DNA of 64,000 bases from Streptomyces sp. AC558_RSS880 (GCF_019049255.1 NZ_JAGMUJ010000047.1:1-64000); one strand, 5' to 3'; shown: positions 40,420 through 50,237, counted from the stretch's first letter. Made by a program: numbers and translations. The notes: generated from the sequence alone by a model not told the origin.

Positions 40420-43400
40420 CTAACGCTCCTGGTTGTAGGTGCTGTCAGGACCGAAGCCCTGGCCGTTCGTTTCACTGCCCGCGCCGCGGCCCCGTTGGAC
40501 ACCGCGTCGCAGGTTGCTCAGCCTGCCCCGGACGTCTTCCGGGGCGCGGGAGACCTGGGGGCCTCCCTGAGGGGTGGTTTCGGCGGCTCCCTGGACCAGG
40601 TTGGCCTTGGGGACCCGTCGCGGCAGACCGGAGGAGGTCACTCCGCCCGCCTTGGGCTTCCGGAGCGCCGATGCCTGCTGCCAGCGCTCGTCGTTCGCCG
40701 AACGCCAGCCGCTGTCGCCGTCACTCTCCGGAGTGGAGGCCGGCGGCTCCTGGTTCACGTGCCGCGGCCCGCCCGGGCCGTTCGCGCCGCCCGCGGTGGA
40801 TCCGCGGCGGGGAAGCCCGGCGTCGGTCAGCGCGTGGACGTCGGAGGCAGCCGGTTCCGGACGGTCGAAGCCTACGCTGTCCTGCTCACGCGCGTCAGCG
40901 GCCTGCGTATTTTCCGATTCCGGGGCCTGAGCAGAGTACTGGTCGGGGTGGCCGTTCCGGTAGCCGTCCTGCTGCGGCCAGTCGTCCGCCTGGCGCCGAC
41001 CGGTGAAGGAGGAGAAGGGGTCGGCGGTACCCGCCGCCGCGCCGCCGTCCTGGACCTGCTGCCCGTAGGAGGGGTCCGGGTAGCCGCCGTTGGCCGGGAA
41101 GGCGTCGTTCTGCGGCACCTGGCCGTCCGGCGCGTAGAACCCCTCGCCGTACGCCTGCTGCTGCGGCTCCTCGTACGCCGTCCGCTGCCCGTTGTCGTAC
41201 GCCTGCTGGTCGTACCCGGCGGTCTGCTGTTCCTGGTAGCCGCCGTCGAAGCCGTTGCCGTCGTAACCCTGGCCGTTGCCGTAGCCCTGCGGGGCGGCGA
41301 ACTCGTCCGGGTACGCGGGCGCCTCGGGGGCCTCCTGGGCGTTCGCGGAGGCCAACTCCGGCTGATGGGGCTGCGCCTGGGACTCCAGGGCCGCCCGGCG
41401 CTCCTCGCGCATCAGGGAACGGCCGACCGGGTCCAGATCGCGGATGTCGTCCGGGACCTCCGTGTAGCGGCTGTCGTCGAAGCCCAGCTCCGCGGCGGTG
41501 CGCAGCGGCTGCCGGTTGAAGTCCTCACCCTGGAAGTTCTGCTCCGGGATGATCTGCGAGACCGTGAACTCGTCGCGCTCCGTCTGCTGCTCGCCGCCGC
41601 CACCGTGGGTGATCGCGTCCGGCAGCATGACCAGCGAGGTGGTGCCGGCCTGCTCGCCCGAGGGGCGCAGCTGGACCCGGATGCCGTGCCGGTCGGACAG
41701 CCGGCCGACCACGAACAGGCCCATGCGCTGGGAGATCGCGGCGTCGACGGTGGGCGGGTTGGCCAGCTTGTGGTTGATGTCCGCGAAGTCCTCGGCGGTG
41801 AGGCCGATGCCCTTGTCGTGGATCTCGACCATCACGCGGCCGTCGGGGAGACGGGTCGCGGTGACGCGGACCTTGGTCTGGGGCGAGGAGAACGTGGTGG
41901 CGTTCTCGAGGAGCTCGGCGAGCAGGTGCACGAGGTCGGTCACCGCGCGGCCGTGGATCTCGGCCTCGGGAACGCCGGACAGCTCGATGCGCTCGTACTG
42001 CTCCACCTCGGAGGAGGCGGCCCGCAGCACGTCGACCAGCGGCACCGGCTGGTCCCAGCGGCGGCCGGGCTCCTCGCCCGCGAGGACCAGGAGGTTCTCG
42101 CCGTTGCGGCGCATACGGGTGGCCAGGTGGTCCAGGCGGAAGAGGTTCTCCAGCTGGTCCGGGTCGGCCTCGTTGTTCTCCAGGTCGGTGATCAGGGTCA
42201 GCTGGCCCTCGATCAGCGACTGGTTGCGGCGCGACAGGTTGGTGAAGATCGCGTTGATGTTGCCCCGCAGCAGCGCCTGCTCGGCGGCGAGCCGGACGGC
42301 CTCGCGGTGGACCTGGTCGAAGGCGCGGGCGACCTCGCCGATCTCGTCGGTGGTGGAGATCGGGATCGGCGCGACCTTGGTGTCGACCCGGCCGGGGTCG
42401 GTGCGGGAGAGCTGGTCGACCAGCATCGGCAGCCGCTGCTCGGCGATGCCGAAGGCGGCGTTGCGCAGCTGGCGCATGGAGCGGCTCATCTGGCGGGCCA
42501 CCATGCCGGCCAGGATGAACGCGGCGAGCAGGGCGATGACGACGGCGGCACCGGTGATGAGGGCGTCGCGCTGGGCGTCGTCGGCGATCTGGGAGGCCTC
42601 GCTCACCGCGGTGCCGGTGAGGTCGGACTCGATCTCGCGGTAACCGTCGAACTTGAGGGTGTTCACGGCCCACCAGTTGGCGGGGGTGATGCCCTGGGTG
42701 GCGAGTTCGCCGCGCGCGGCCGCGTCCGTGGAGGGGAGCCGGCCCAGCTCGGAGATCATCGTCTCCGGCTTCGCGGGCGGTGCCACGTAGTCCGGGTCCC
42801 GCTGCTTGGCGTCCCGGGCCATGGCCGTGCCCTCGGCCTGGATCCGCTGCGCCGTCTGCTCCAGCTTCTCCACGTCGGCCTCGGTGCCACCGCCCCGGTA
42901 CTCCTCGACGGCGATGCGCTCGAGGTAGGCGTAGGAGGTGAGAGCGACGCGCTGGCTGGCGAGCTGGCTGTCGGTCGGGCCGGGCTTCACCAGCATGTGC
43001 ATGCCGATGGAACGCTGCAGCGACAGTGCCGACTTGGTCAGCGAGATCGCGTAGACCGTACGTCCGTAGCTGGTGATGTTGCCGGTGCCGAGACCGAGGT
43101 CGTTGGCGAACTCCATCAGGGGGTGGGCGACGGCGACGTAGCCCTCCTCGGTCGCGACACCCTTGAGCTTGGAGGTGTAGGCCGCGGCACGCAGCGCGGT
43201 CAGCTGGGGCTCGGCCTCGCGGAACAGCTCCATCCGGCGCTTCAGGCCGGGCTTGTCCGGCATGCTCAGCGCGGCCTCGTCGAAGGCGTCGGCGGCCTTG
43301 TCGGTCGCGGCGCGGGCCTTGGTGACGTCCGGGTCGTTCTTGCCCTTGCCCTGCAGCAGGGGGACCGCGGTGACGTCCCGCTCGTTGTAGAGGGCGTTGG

Positions 43401-43701
43401 CGTAGGTGAGGGAGGCCTGCACCAGACGCGCGGTGTTCTCCGCGTCCTCGGCCTCGTTCCAGGTGTCGATCGAGCTCTTCACCTGGAAGCCGCCCATGAC
43501 CAGGCCGACCAGCACGGGTATGAGCAGGATCGCGTTCAGCCTGGTGGTCACGCGCCAGTTGCGCGGGGAAAGGCGTCCTCCGCTCTTGGCGGGCGCGGCC
43601 GTCGGTTCGGGACCGGGTACGGGGGCGGGCGCCGCTGTGCGCGACGGCGGCGTGAAGTTGCCCCGGGCCGACGGCTCGGGACTGTTCTTGCTTCGCCTCA
43701 C
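40420..43701 (-). CDS. cvnA: Conservon sensor kinase-like protein CvnA
   Basis: A 1093-residue membrane sensor. A Pro-rich N-terminal segment is followed by one membrane segment (LNAILLIPVLVGLVMGGF, about 55-75), an extracellular NIT-like domain (to about 375), a second membrane segment (ALITGAAVVIALLAAFILAG) and a HAMP linker. The ATP-binding domain has ENAT (N-box) and DKGIG (G1), followed by GLFVVGRLSDRHGI. The C-terminal 350 residues are low-complexity. It lacks an ordinary H-box, so phosphate transfer is uncertain. It heads the cvnABCD operon. Confidence 0.92.
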   Translation of the reverse strand: MRRSKNSPEPSARGNFTPPSRTAAPAPVPGPEPTAAPAKSGGRLSPRNWRVTTRLNAILLIPVLVGLVMGGFQVKSSIDTWNEAEDAENTARLVQASLTYANALYNERDVTAVPLLQGKGKNDPDVTKARAATDKAADAFDEAALSMPDKPGLKRRMELFREAEPQLTALRAAAYTSKLKGVATEEGYVAVAHPLMEFANDLGLGTGNITSYGRTVYAISLTKSALSLQRSIGMHMLVKPGPTDSQLASQRVALTSYAYLERIAVEEYRGGGTEADVEKLEQTAQRIQAEGTAMARDAKQRDPDYVAPPAKPETMISELGRLPSTDAAARGELATQGITPANWWAVNTLKFDGYREIESDLTGTAVSEASQIADDAQRDALITGAAVVIALLAAFILAGMVARQMSRSMRQLRNAAFGIAEQRLPMLVDQLSRTDPGRVDTKVAPIPISTTDEIGEVARAFDQVHREAVRLAAEQALLRGNINAIFTNLSRRNQSLIEGQLTLITDLENNEADPDQLENLFRLDHLATRMRRNGENLLVLAGEEPGRRWDQPVPLVDVLRAASSEVEQYERIELSGVPEAEIHGRAVTDLVHLLAELLENATTFSSPQTKVRVTATRLPDGRVMVEIHDKGIGLTAEDFADINHKLANPPTVDAAISQRMGLFVVGRLSDRHGIRVQLRPSGEQAGTTSLVMLPDAITHGGGGEQQTERDEFTVSQIIPEQNFQGEDFNRQPLRTAAELGFDDSRYTEVPDDIRDLDPVGRSLMREERRAALESQAQPHQPELASANAQEAPEAPAYPDEFAAPQGYGNGQGYDGNGFDGGYQEQQTAGYDQQAYDNGQRTAYEEPQQQAYGEGFYAPDGQVPQNDAFPANGGYPDPSYGQQVQDGGAAAGTADPFSSFTGRRQADDWPQQDGYRNGHPDQYSAQAPESENTQAADAREQDSVGFDRPEPAASDVHALTDAGLPRRGSTAGGANGPGGPRHVNQEPPASTPESDGDSGWRSANDERWQQASALRKPKAGGVTSSGLPRRVPKANLVQGAAETTPQGGPQVSRAPEDVRGRLSNLRRGVQRGRGAGSETNGQGFGPDSTYNQER

Positions 43702-44077
43702 TCGACCAACAACCTCTCGGCGGTCGGCACCAACGTTGTGCCGCAGTGTCTCAGAGCCCGGTGTGCCATCGACTACGGAGTACGTCTTTGACCAATGGGC
43801 AGTTCAGGCATTCCAGCATGCCGACCAGCGCTCTTCCAAACACTGGAAGGCGAGGAATCCGAGTGATGTAAGTCCTAGATAAAACGGTCATAAAGAACGA
43901 GCTTCAGCAAAAGGCGAGCGCTTCGTGCGCGCAGCGGTACTGCGCGACCGCGTCGCGTGTCGACCTCCCTTGATTCCTCTGCCGAAACGTTATGAACACC
44001 GAGGCCGACCGTGTCGAAGGACACGGCCGGCTCCGGTGCGTCTACGGCAACTGCCGTATGCCACTTTTTGTTTGGCT
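43702..44077. other. Region between the two conservons
   Basis: 376 bp with the cvnA promoter of one cassette and the 3' flank of the other. Two hairpins (44005-44030 with one mismatch; TACGGCA/TGCCGTA at 44043-44058) may end the upstream cassette's transcript. I see no gene here. Confidence 0.5.
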
Positions 44078-44668
44078 CTACCTGAGACGCGCCATGAGGG
44101 CGTGCTCGACCAGTGTGATCAGCGCACTCTTCGCGTCCGCGCGGTGGCGGGCGTCGGTGGTGATGATCGGGGTGTCGGGTCCGATCTGGAGCGCTTCGCG
44201 CACCTCTTCCGGCTGGTAGGGCTGCTGCCCGTCGAACCCGTTGAGGGCGACCACGAAGGGCAGTCCGCTGTTCTCGAAGTAGTCCACCGCCGGGAAGCAG
44301 TCCGCCAGTCGGCGGGTGTCCACCAGGACCACCGCGCCGATGGCGCCGCGCACCAGGTCGTCCCACATGAACCAGAAGCGGTCCTGGCCGGGCGTGCCGA
44401 ACAGGTACAGGATCAGGTCCTGGTCCAGGGTGATACGGCCGAAGTCCATGGCCACCGTGGTGGTGGTCTTGTCCCCGGTGTGGGTGAGGTCGTCGATGCC
44501 CGCGCTGGCGGAGGTCATCACGGCCTCGGTGCGCAGCGGGTTGATCTCCGAGACGGCGCCGACGAACGTGGTCTTGCCCACGCCGAAGCCGCCCGCCACC
44601 ACGATCTTCGCGGACGTGGTGGTACGGCTGTCGGAGACCGTCCCGCCGCTAGAGCTTGCGAAGTCCAC
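44078..44668 (-). CDS. cvnD: Conservon GTPase CvnD (upstream copy)
   Basis: A 196-residue GTPase-like protein almost identical to the CvnD at 38767-39348 from the P-loop GGFGVGKTT through GTPGQDR and the NGFD motif. The main differences are near the N-terminus (MDFASSSGGTVSDSRTTTSA, three extra residues) and a few conservative changes. It overlaps cvnC by 20 bp. It completes the second cvnABCD cassette. Confidence 0.95.
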   Translation of the reverse strand: MDFASSSGGTVSDSRTTTSAKIVVAGGFGVGKTTFVGAVSEINPLRTEAVMTSASAGIDDLTHTGDKTTTTVAMDFGRITLDQDLILYLFGTPGQDRFWFMWDDLVRGAIGAVVLVDTRRLADCFPAVDYFENSGLPFVVALNGFDGQQPYQPEEVREALQIGPDTPIITTDARHRADAKSALITLVEHALMARLR

Positions 44669-45044
44669 TGAGCACCCTTTCGAGCAGTGTCACATCCGGG
44701 GCGCCGGTCGTCTCGTCGCCGCCCGGCTGGTGCACGGCGACGAGTCCCGCCTCCGCCAAGTCGGCCACCAGGATCCGGGCAACACCCAGTGGCATGTTGA
44801 GCAGCGCCGAGACCTCGGCGACCGACTTCACCTCACGGCACAGATGGCAGATGCGCTGGTGCTCCGGAAGGAGCCCCATGAGCGCTGCCGGGTCGGCCGT
44901 CGTACTGATCAGTGCCTCGATGGCCAGCTGATAACGCGGCCTGGTCCGGCCGCCGGTCATCGCATAGGGACGCACCAGCGGCTGGTCGCCCTCGTCCTCG
45001 TACGGTTCCGCGTACGGATCATGAGAGGCGGTGGGCGGGGTCAT
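44649..45044 (-). CDS. cvnC: Conservon protein CvnC (DUF742)
   Basis: A 131-residue DUF742 protein, shorter at the N-terminus than the other CvnC. The conserved core begins RPYAMTGGRTRPRYQLAIEA and contains ICHLCREVKSVAEVSALLNM. GGAGG stands just before ATG 45044; an in-frame start at 45080 lacks a ribosome site. The gene overlaps cvnD. Confidence 0.9.
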   Translation of the reverse strand: MTPPTASHDPYAEPYEDEGDQPLVRPYAMTGGRTRPRYQLAIEALISTTADPAALMGLLPEHQRICHLCREVKSVAEVSALLNMPLGVARILVADLAEAGLVAVHQPGGDETTGAPDVTLLERVLSGLRKL

Positions 45045-45155
45045 GGGTCCTCCGGACGGGACAGCAAGTCGGTCAGTCAAGCCGTCTGACGGGGCCGGTG
45101 GGGGGAATGTGGCGGCCGGACGGTGATTTGGTGAGACGGGTGGTGCCGGGGCCGA

Positions 45156-45578
45156 TCAGTGGAGCAGACTTCCTTGTAGTTCGGCGCGCAGGTCCGGGGT
45201 GAGGACCGCCCCCGCGCGGTCGACCAGGAGCGCCATCTCGTAGCCGACGAGGCCGATGTCGCACTCGGGGTGCGCGAGAACGGCCAGGGACGAGCCGTCC
45301 GAGACGGACATGAGGAAGAGGAATCCCCTCTCCATCTCGACGACCGTCTGGGCCACGTTGCCGCCTTCGAAGATCCGGGAGGCGCCGGCCGTCAGGGAGG
45401 TCAGTCCCGAAGCGACGGCCGCGAGCTGGTCCGCGCGGTCGCGCGGGAACCCCTCGGACAGTGCCAGCAGGAGACCGTCGGCGGACACGACGACGGTGTG
45501 GGACACCCCGGGGGTGTTGTCCACGAAGTTGGTGATCAACCAGTTGAGGTTCTGTGCCGCCTGGCTCATCGGGCTCAA
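45156..45578 (-). CDS. cvnB: Conservon protein CvnB (roadblock/LC7)
   Basis: A 140-residue roadblock/LC7 protein, very close to the CvnB at 39996-40418. It begins with TTG immediately after the cvnA stop (TAG at 45579-45581), with GGAG upstream at the same spacing as in the sister gene. Translation is therefore coupled to cvnA. An in-frame ATG 9 nt later is an alternative. Confidence 0.9.
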   Translation of the reverse strand: MSPMSQAAQNLNWLITNFVDNTPGVSHTVVVSADGLLLALSEGFPRDRADQLAAVASGLTSLTAGASRIFEGGNVAQTVVEMERGFLFLMSVSDGSSLAVLAHPECDIGLVGYEMALLVDRAGAVLTPDLRAELQGSLLH

Positions 45579-48500
45579 CTAACGCTCCTGCTGGTGAGTG
45601 GGGTTCGGGAAGGTGCCGGTCTGGGTGGTACCGGCCTGACGACCCTGTGCGATACCCCGACGGAGATTGGTCAGCCGGCCGCGCACGTCATCGGGGGCGC
45701 GCGAGACCTGAGGACCGCTCTGGTGCTGTTGCTGCTGAGCCGTGCCCGGGACGAGGTTCGCCTTGGGCACCCGGCGCGGCAGGCCGGAGGTGGTGACGCC
45801 GCCCGCGGCCGGCTGCCGGACGCGTTCGGCCTGCCGGACCAGCTCGTCGTTGGGCGAGCTGCGCCAGGCGGTGGAAGCGGACCGCTGCGGACCGGTGGGG
45901 CCCTGCGGCTGCTGGTGCTGCTGCGGCTGCTGGGGTGCCGGAGCCGAGCCGTTGCCCTGCTCCTGTCCGCCGCCACCGTGGAACCAGTTGGTCTCCAGCG
46001 TGTCGTACAGCGGCGTACGGCCGTCGCCCGGACCGGACGCGGGCGGCAGTGCCCACGCGTCGGACACCGCGCGCTCGTCGGGCCGCTGCTGCGGGACCGA
46101 CGGACGCGGGGCGACCGGGCCGGCTCCGTGCGTGCCGTTCGGCTGCGGACGCTCGAACTGGCCGGTGACGGCCGGTCCCGCGGCGTTCGGACGCTCCGGG
46201 AGGGAGTGACGGCCCGTGGAGCCGTTGTCCTGGCCCGGCACCGGGAACTGACCGGTGGAGCCGTTGTCCTGGCCCGGCATCGGGAACTGACCGGTGGAGC
46301 CGTTGTCCTGGCCCGGCACCGGGAACTGACCCGTGGAGCCGTTGTCGTAGCCCTGCGGGACGGGGAACTGGCCCGTCGCGGCCGGGTTCTGCCCGCCCGG
46401 ACCGCCCTGCGGGGCGCCGAAGACGTCCCCGCGGGCGTACTGGCCCGTGTTCTGGACGCCGTTCGCACCGGGGGCGCCGTAGGCGGGCGCACCGGGGTTC
46501 TGACGCTCGTCGAACCGGGGGATCTCCGCCGTCGCGCCGGGGCCCTGCCGGTCGTCGAACCGGGGCATGGCCGAGGTCCGGGAGACGTCCGGCTCCTCGT
46601 GCCCGCGCGGGACGTCCAGCGAGGCGCGCGGCACCGGCGGCTGGGCGTTCTCGTCGCTCCAGCTGGGCACGCGCGGCTGTTGCTGGTCACCGCCGGGCAG
46701 CTCCGGGCGCGCACCACCGCGCGGCGGCAGCTGCGGACGACGGCCGCGCTCGGGCTTCCCGCTGCCACGCTGCGGCGGCACCTGGGCGCGACCGCCGCCG
46801 AAGGCGTCCTGCTCCTGCTGCTGTCCACCCGGGCCGGCGGCCTGCATGCCCTGCGGGGTACCGGACGCCTGGCCGCCGAAGCCGGCCGGAGCCGGACGGC
46901 CCTGCGCGGCCGGACGGCCCTGCGGAGCCGCACCGGGAGCACCCCGGTCGAACAGCGACGGCGTGGAGTTGCCCGGCTGGCCCTGCGGCCCCCGCGCTCC
47001 GTCGGGCCGGCCCGCGCCGTCCCGCCCGGGCAGCGCGGCCCGCGGACCCTGACCGGCACCGAGCAGGCCACCGCCGGACGCGCCGGCACCGAGAGCACCG
47101 CCCGCGGACTGACCGGCGCCGGCGGCACGCCGTGCGGCCGCGGCACCCGCGGCCGCCTGCGCGGCGGCGGGGCCACCGCCACCCGCGCCCGGCTGACCCG
47201 GCTTGCCCTGCGGCTTCTTGCCGCCCTGGGCGACGTCGACGGGCAGCATGACCAGCGCGGTCGTACCACCGGAGTCGGACGGACGCAGCTGGATGCGGAT
47301 GCCGTGGCGCTGCGACAGCCGGCCGACCACGAACAGACCCATGCGGCGGGAGACGGAGACGTCCACGGTGGGCGGCGCGGCGAGCCGCTCGTTGATCGCC
47401 GCCAGGTCCTCCGGCGACAGACCGATACCGGTGTCGTGGATCTCGATCAGCACCCGGCCGTCGGGCAGCGCGTGACCGGTGACCTTGACCTTGGTCTGCG
47501 GCGAGGAGAACGAGGTCGCGTTCTCCAGCAGCTCGGCGAGCAGGTGCACGAGGTCGTTGACCACGCGGCCGGCCACTTCGGTGCTCGGCACGGAGGCCAG
47601 CTCGATGCGCTCGTACTGCTCCACCTCGGAGGCGGCGGCACGGAGCACGTCGACCAGCGGGACCGGACGGGTCCACCGGCGGCCGGGCTCCTCACCCGCG
47701 AGGACCAGCAGGTTCTCACCGTTACGGCGCATACGCGTGGCGAGGTGGTCCAGCTTGAACAGCGAGGACAGCTGGTCCGGGTCGGCCTCGCGGGACTCCA
47801 GCTCGGAGATCAGCGACAGCTGGCGCTGGATCAGACCCTGGGAGCGGCGCGAGAGGTTGGTGAACATCGCGTTGACGTTGCCCCGCAGCAGGGCCTGCTC
47901 GGCGGCGAGGCGGACCGCCTCGCGGTGCACGTCGTCGAAGGCCGCGGCCACCTTGCCGATCTCGTCCCGGGAGTGCACACCGACCGACTCCACGGACGTG
48001 TCGACGTCCTGCGGGTCGGACTCGGAGAGCTGCTTGACCAGGTCGGGCAGGCGTTCCTGGGCGACCTTGGTGGCGGTGTCCTCCAGCCGGCGCAGCGAGC
48101 GGATCATGGAGCGGGCCACCACGAAGGCGCCGACCAGCGACACACCGAGCACGAGCAGGATCAGCACACCGGAGATGATCGCGTCGCGCTCGGTGGCGCT
48201 GCGCAGCTCACGGGCCTTCTGTTCCATGTCCTCGAGCAGCGTGAGCTCGATGTTCTTCATCTGCTGGATCTTGGTGGAGCTGTCGTCCAGCCAGTCCCGG
48301 TAGGACCGCTTGCCGACCGACGAGAGGCCGTACTCCGAGGCCAGGGCGCGCCCGGCGTACTCGTCGGTGGCCTTGATCGTGGCGTTGCCCTCCTCGATCG
48401 GCAGCAGCAGCTCGGTGGCGGCGACGTCGCCGTAGATGCTCTTGAAGCTGCGGATCTCGGACTTCTGGCTGGCCAGCGCCGACTCGGCGTAGAGCCGGTC

Positions 48501-49358
48501 GTTGGCGGAGAGCTCGCCCTTGGTGGTGTTGCTGGCGGGCAGCGCCGCGGCGAGGACCGCGCGCTGGATCGACGCGTACTCCTTGGCGGAGGAGAAGGAC
48601 GCCAGGGCGCGGGTGCGCTGGATCATGTCGGGGTTGCTGGTCGCCTCCGCCATGTCCTGCGAGAGCTCGACCAGCTTCTCGATCAGACGGTGGTAGCCCT
48701 CGACGGTCTGCGTGGAGTTCCGCTCCGACTGGAACGCCGTGTTGCGGATCTTCTCGAGCTCGCCCAGTTCACCGGCGAGCTGCACCAGGTTGTCGCGGAC
48801 GCCCTTGAGGTTGCCGTCCTTGCTGGCGTCGTCGATCTCCTCGGAGCTGTCGATGAAGAGGTTGCGCGCCCGGTCGGTCTTCTCGCGGTAGCCCTTGACC
48901 GAGAAGTCGGTGGCCTTGCCGCCGTGCGCCAGCGGGCCGGCCGACTGGTCGCGCTCCTCCTGGAGCGCGGCGGCCAGTTCGGTCGCCTGCTTGGTCATGT
49001 CCGTCAGCAGCTTCATGTTGTCGAGCTGCTGGATGTCGTCCATCGACTGGTTGATGCGCAGCGCGCCCAGCGAGGTGGCCGCGACCACCGGGAGGGCGAG
49101 CAGCGACACCAGACGGGTCGAGATCCGCCAGTTCCGCAGGGCTATTCGCGGCCCCGGGCCGGTCGGCCCCTTCGGCGCGGCCGGCGCCGTGCCCGGCGCT
49201 CCGGCCGACGCGGCGGGGCCTTCGCCGCCGTTTCCGGGCGTGGTCGGGCCCTGGTTCTGGGCGTGCTGGGGCGAGGAGCTGACGGCCTTGGGGCCAGTCC
49301 CGCCGTGCGGCTCCGGCTCCGCCGAAGCGCTGCCATCCCTCTTGAAACGTCCCTGCAC
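45579..49358 (-). CDS. cvnA: Conservon sensor kinase-like protein CvnA, long form
   Basis: A 1259-residue sensor with the same plan as the other CvnA: one N-terminal membrane segment, an extracellular NIT-like domain, a second membrane segment (AIISGVLILLVLGVSLVGAF), HAMP and an ATP-binding domain (ENAT; DTGIG; GLFVVGRLSQRHGI). The C-terminal 500 residues are Gly/Pro/Gln-rich and include three near-identical tandem repeats of TGQFPVPGQDNGS-type units. GTG 49358 is chosen because the conserved N-terminus begins here. Confidence 0.9.
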   Translation of the reverse strand: MQGRFKRDGSASAEPEPHGGTGPKAVSSSPQHAQNQGPTTPGNGGEGPAASAGAPGTAPAAPKGPTGPGPRIALRNWRISTRLVSLLALPVVAATSLGALRINQSMDDIQQLDNMKLLTDMTKQATELAAALQEERDQSAGPLAHGGKATDFSVKGYREKTDRARNLFIDSSEEIDDASKDGNLKGVRDNLVQLAGELGELEKIRNTAFQSERNSTQTVEGYHRLIEKLVELSQDMAEATSNPDMIQRTRALASFSSAKEYASIQRAVLAAALPASNTTKGELSANDRLYAESALASQKSEIRSFKSIYGDVAATELLLPIEEGNATIKATDEYAGRALASEYGLSSVGKRSYRDWLDDSSTKIQQMKNIELTLLEDMEQKARELRSATERDAIISGVLILLVLGVSLVGAFVVARSMIRSLRRLEDTATKVAQERLPDLVKQLSESDPQDVDTSVESVGVHSRDEIGKVAAAFDDVHREAVRLAAEQALLRGNVNAMFTNLSRRSQGLIQRQLSLISELESREADPDQLSSLFKLDHLATRMRRNGENLLVLAGEEPGRRWTRPVPLVDVLRAAASEVEQYERIELASVPSTEVAGRVVNDLVHLLAELLENATSFSSPQTKVKVTGHALPDGRVLIEIHDTGIGLSPEDLAAINERLAAPPTVDVSVSRRMGLFVVGRLSQRHGIRIQLRPSDSGGTTALVMLPVDVAQGGKKPQGKPGQPGAGGGGPAAAQAAAGAAAARRAAGAGQSAGGALGAGASGGGLLGAGQGPRAALPGRDGAGRPDGARGPQGQPGNSTPSLFDRGAPGAAPQGRPAAQGRPAPAGFGGQASGTPQGMQAAGPGGQQQEQDAFGGGRAQVPPQRGSGKPERGRRPQLPPRGGARPELPGGDQQQPRVPSWSDENAQPPVPRASLDVPRGHEEPDVSRTSAMPRFDDRQGPGATAEIPRFDERQNPGAPAYGAPGANGVQNTGQYARGDVFGAPQGGPGGQNPAATGQFPVPQGYDNGSTGQFPVPGQDNGSTGQFPMPGQDNGSTGQFPVPGQDNGSTGRHSLPERPNAAGPAVTGQFERPQPNGTHGAGPVAPRPSVPQQRPDERAVSDAWALPPASGPGDGRTPLYDTLETNWFHGGGGQEQGNGSAPAPQQPQQHQQPQGPTGPQRSASTAWRSSPNDELVRQAERVRQPAAGGVTTSGLPRRVPKANLVPGTAQQQQHQSGPQVSRAPDDVRGRLTNLRRGIAQGRQAGTTQTGTFPNPTHQQER
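46218..46340 (-). repeat. 39-bp tandem repeats in cvnA
   Basis: Three near-perfect copies of a 39-bp unit encoding TGQFPVPGQDNGS (13 residues), followed by a diverged fourth. Copies differ at very few bases, so the array is likely to change length between strains. Confidence 0.85.
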
Positions 49359-49964
49359 TAGCGTCGCAACCTCTGAACCAGGCACCCCTCCGCGTGAACG
49401 GTGAGGCACGGTGTCGGCGTCATAGGGGCGCCCTGAATACGCCCCCGTGGTGGTCGTGAGTGACCGGCGCTGGCTTCCCCCTTCTCGCCCGCCACTCGGC
49501 GCGTCTGTGCGCCCCCTGTGCGCCGGCTCGATCCTGCGGCGGTCCGTGGAATTCCAGCACAGTGCAGGACCTCCAACAAGGCCCATGGCCTTACCCGTGA
49601 GATACGTGACACCACGTGAGTGACGAGTCACCGGGGGTAGAAAGCGACCTCCCCAATAAGGGACATATGGTTGCGAGTCGGCGGGGTGGCCCGGGTGTCC
49701 CAGTCGCCATGATCAGGAGCGGAATGGTGGCTTCAGTGGGTGAATGTCCGATTCCGTCTCGACGGGACCCGGGTCGGAATGGGGGATTTGTCCGGTGATC
49801 CGTGAGCAAACTCACACCTGGATCAAGGTCTCCGGTCGCGATCGGCGGGGAATTGCATGTTTAGCCTGACGCTTTACAGGGATGGCAAAACCGACAACCC
49901 GCGCCCTCACCGGGGTCTCCGACCCCCTCCGGGCGCCCGTGAACAGGACAGGGTCAAGTAAACA
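49359..49964. other. Non-coding region upstream of the long cvnA
   Basis: 606 bp that must hold the cvnA promoter (minus) and a promoter for the small ORF at 49965 (plus). Short palindromes such as ACGTG-ACACC-CACGT near 49604-49618 are visible. A 60-codon reading frame at 49616 has non-coding third-position composition and is not supported. Confidence 0.5.
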
Positions 49965-50153
49965 GTGAAGACGACGACGATGTTCCACAAGATCGCCAAC
50001 CCGCGGCGCACCACGCTGGCCCACCTGGACGGCGCCGACGAACTGCAGAAGCCGGTCCAGCAGGAGCACACCGTCGACCTTCCGGCCCAGACTGCCAATC
50101 CCAAGCGCACCGTCCTCATGGAGATCCCGGTCGCGGCCGACGCCGCGCAGTGA
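49965..50153 (+). CDS. Small hypothetical peptide with NPRRT/NPKRT repeat
   Basis: A 62-residue peptide starting MKTTTMFHKIANPRRTTLAH and containing a second ANPKRTVLMEI near its end, so the sequence around NP(R/K)RT occurs twice. GTG 49965 or ATG 49980 may be the start; neither has a strong ribosome site. Third-position GC is high, as expected for a gene. A strong terminator follows. I do not recognise the family. Confidence 0.55.
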   Translation: MKTTTMFHKIANPRRTTLAHLDGADELQKPVQQEHTVDLPAQTANPKRTVLMEIPVAADAAQ

Positions 50154-50200
50154 CACCGGTCCATACGGACACCGGCCGCGAAACACTCAAGGCCCACCGG

Positions 50201-50237
50201 ACGAGGGGCGCCCCGCGGCAACGGGGGCGCCCCTCGT
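50201..50237 (+). terminator. Terminator after the NPRRT peptide gene
   Basis: ACGAGGGGCGCCCC pairs with GGGGCGCCCCTCGT (14 bp, loop of about 9 nt). It separates the small ORF from the FAH-family gene. Confidence 0.8.

Noticed and set aside
45270..49361. A 1363-codon plus-strand frame across the long cvnA
   Set aside because: It is a shadow of cvnA and contains no known domain.
49616..49798. A 60-codon plus-strand ORF in the cvnA upstream region
   Set aside because: Third-position GC is low and random, unlike genes here, and no ribosome site is visible.
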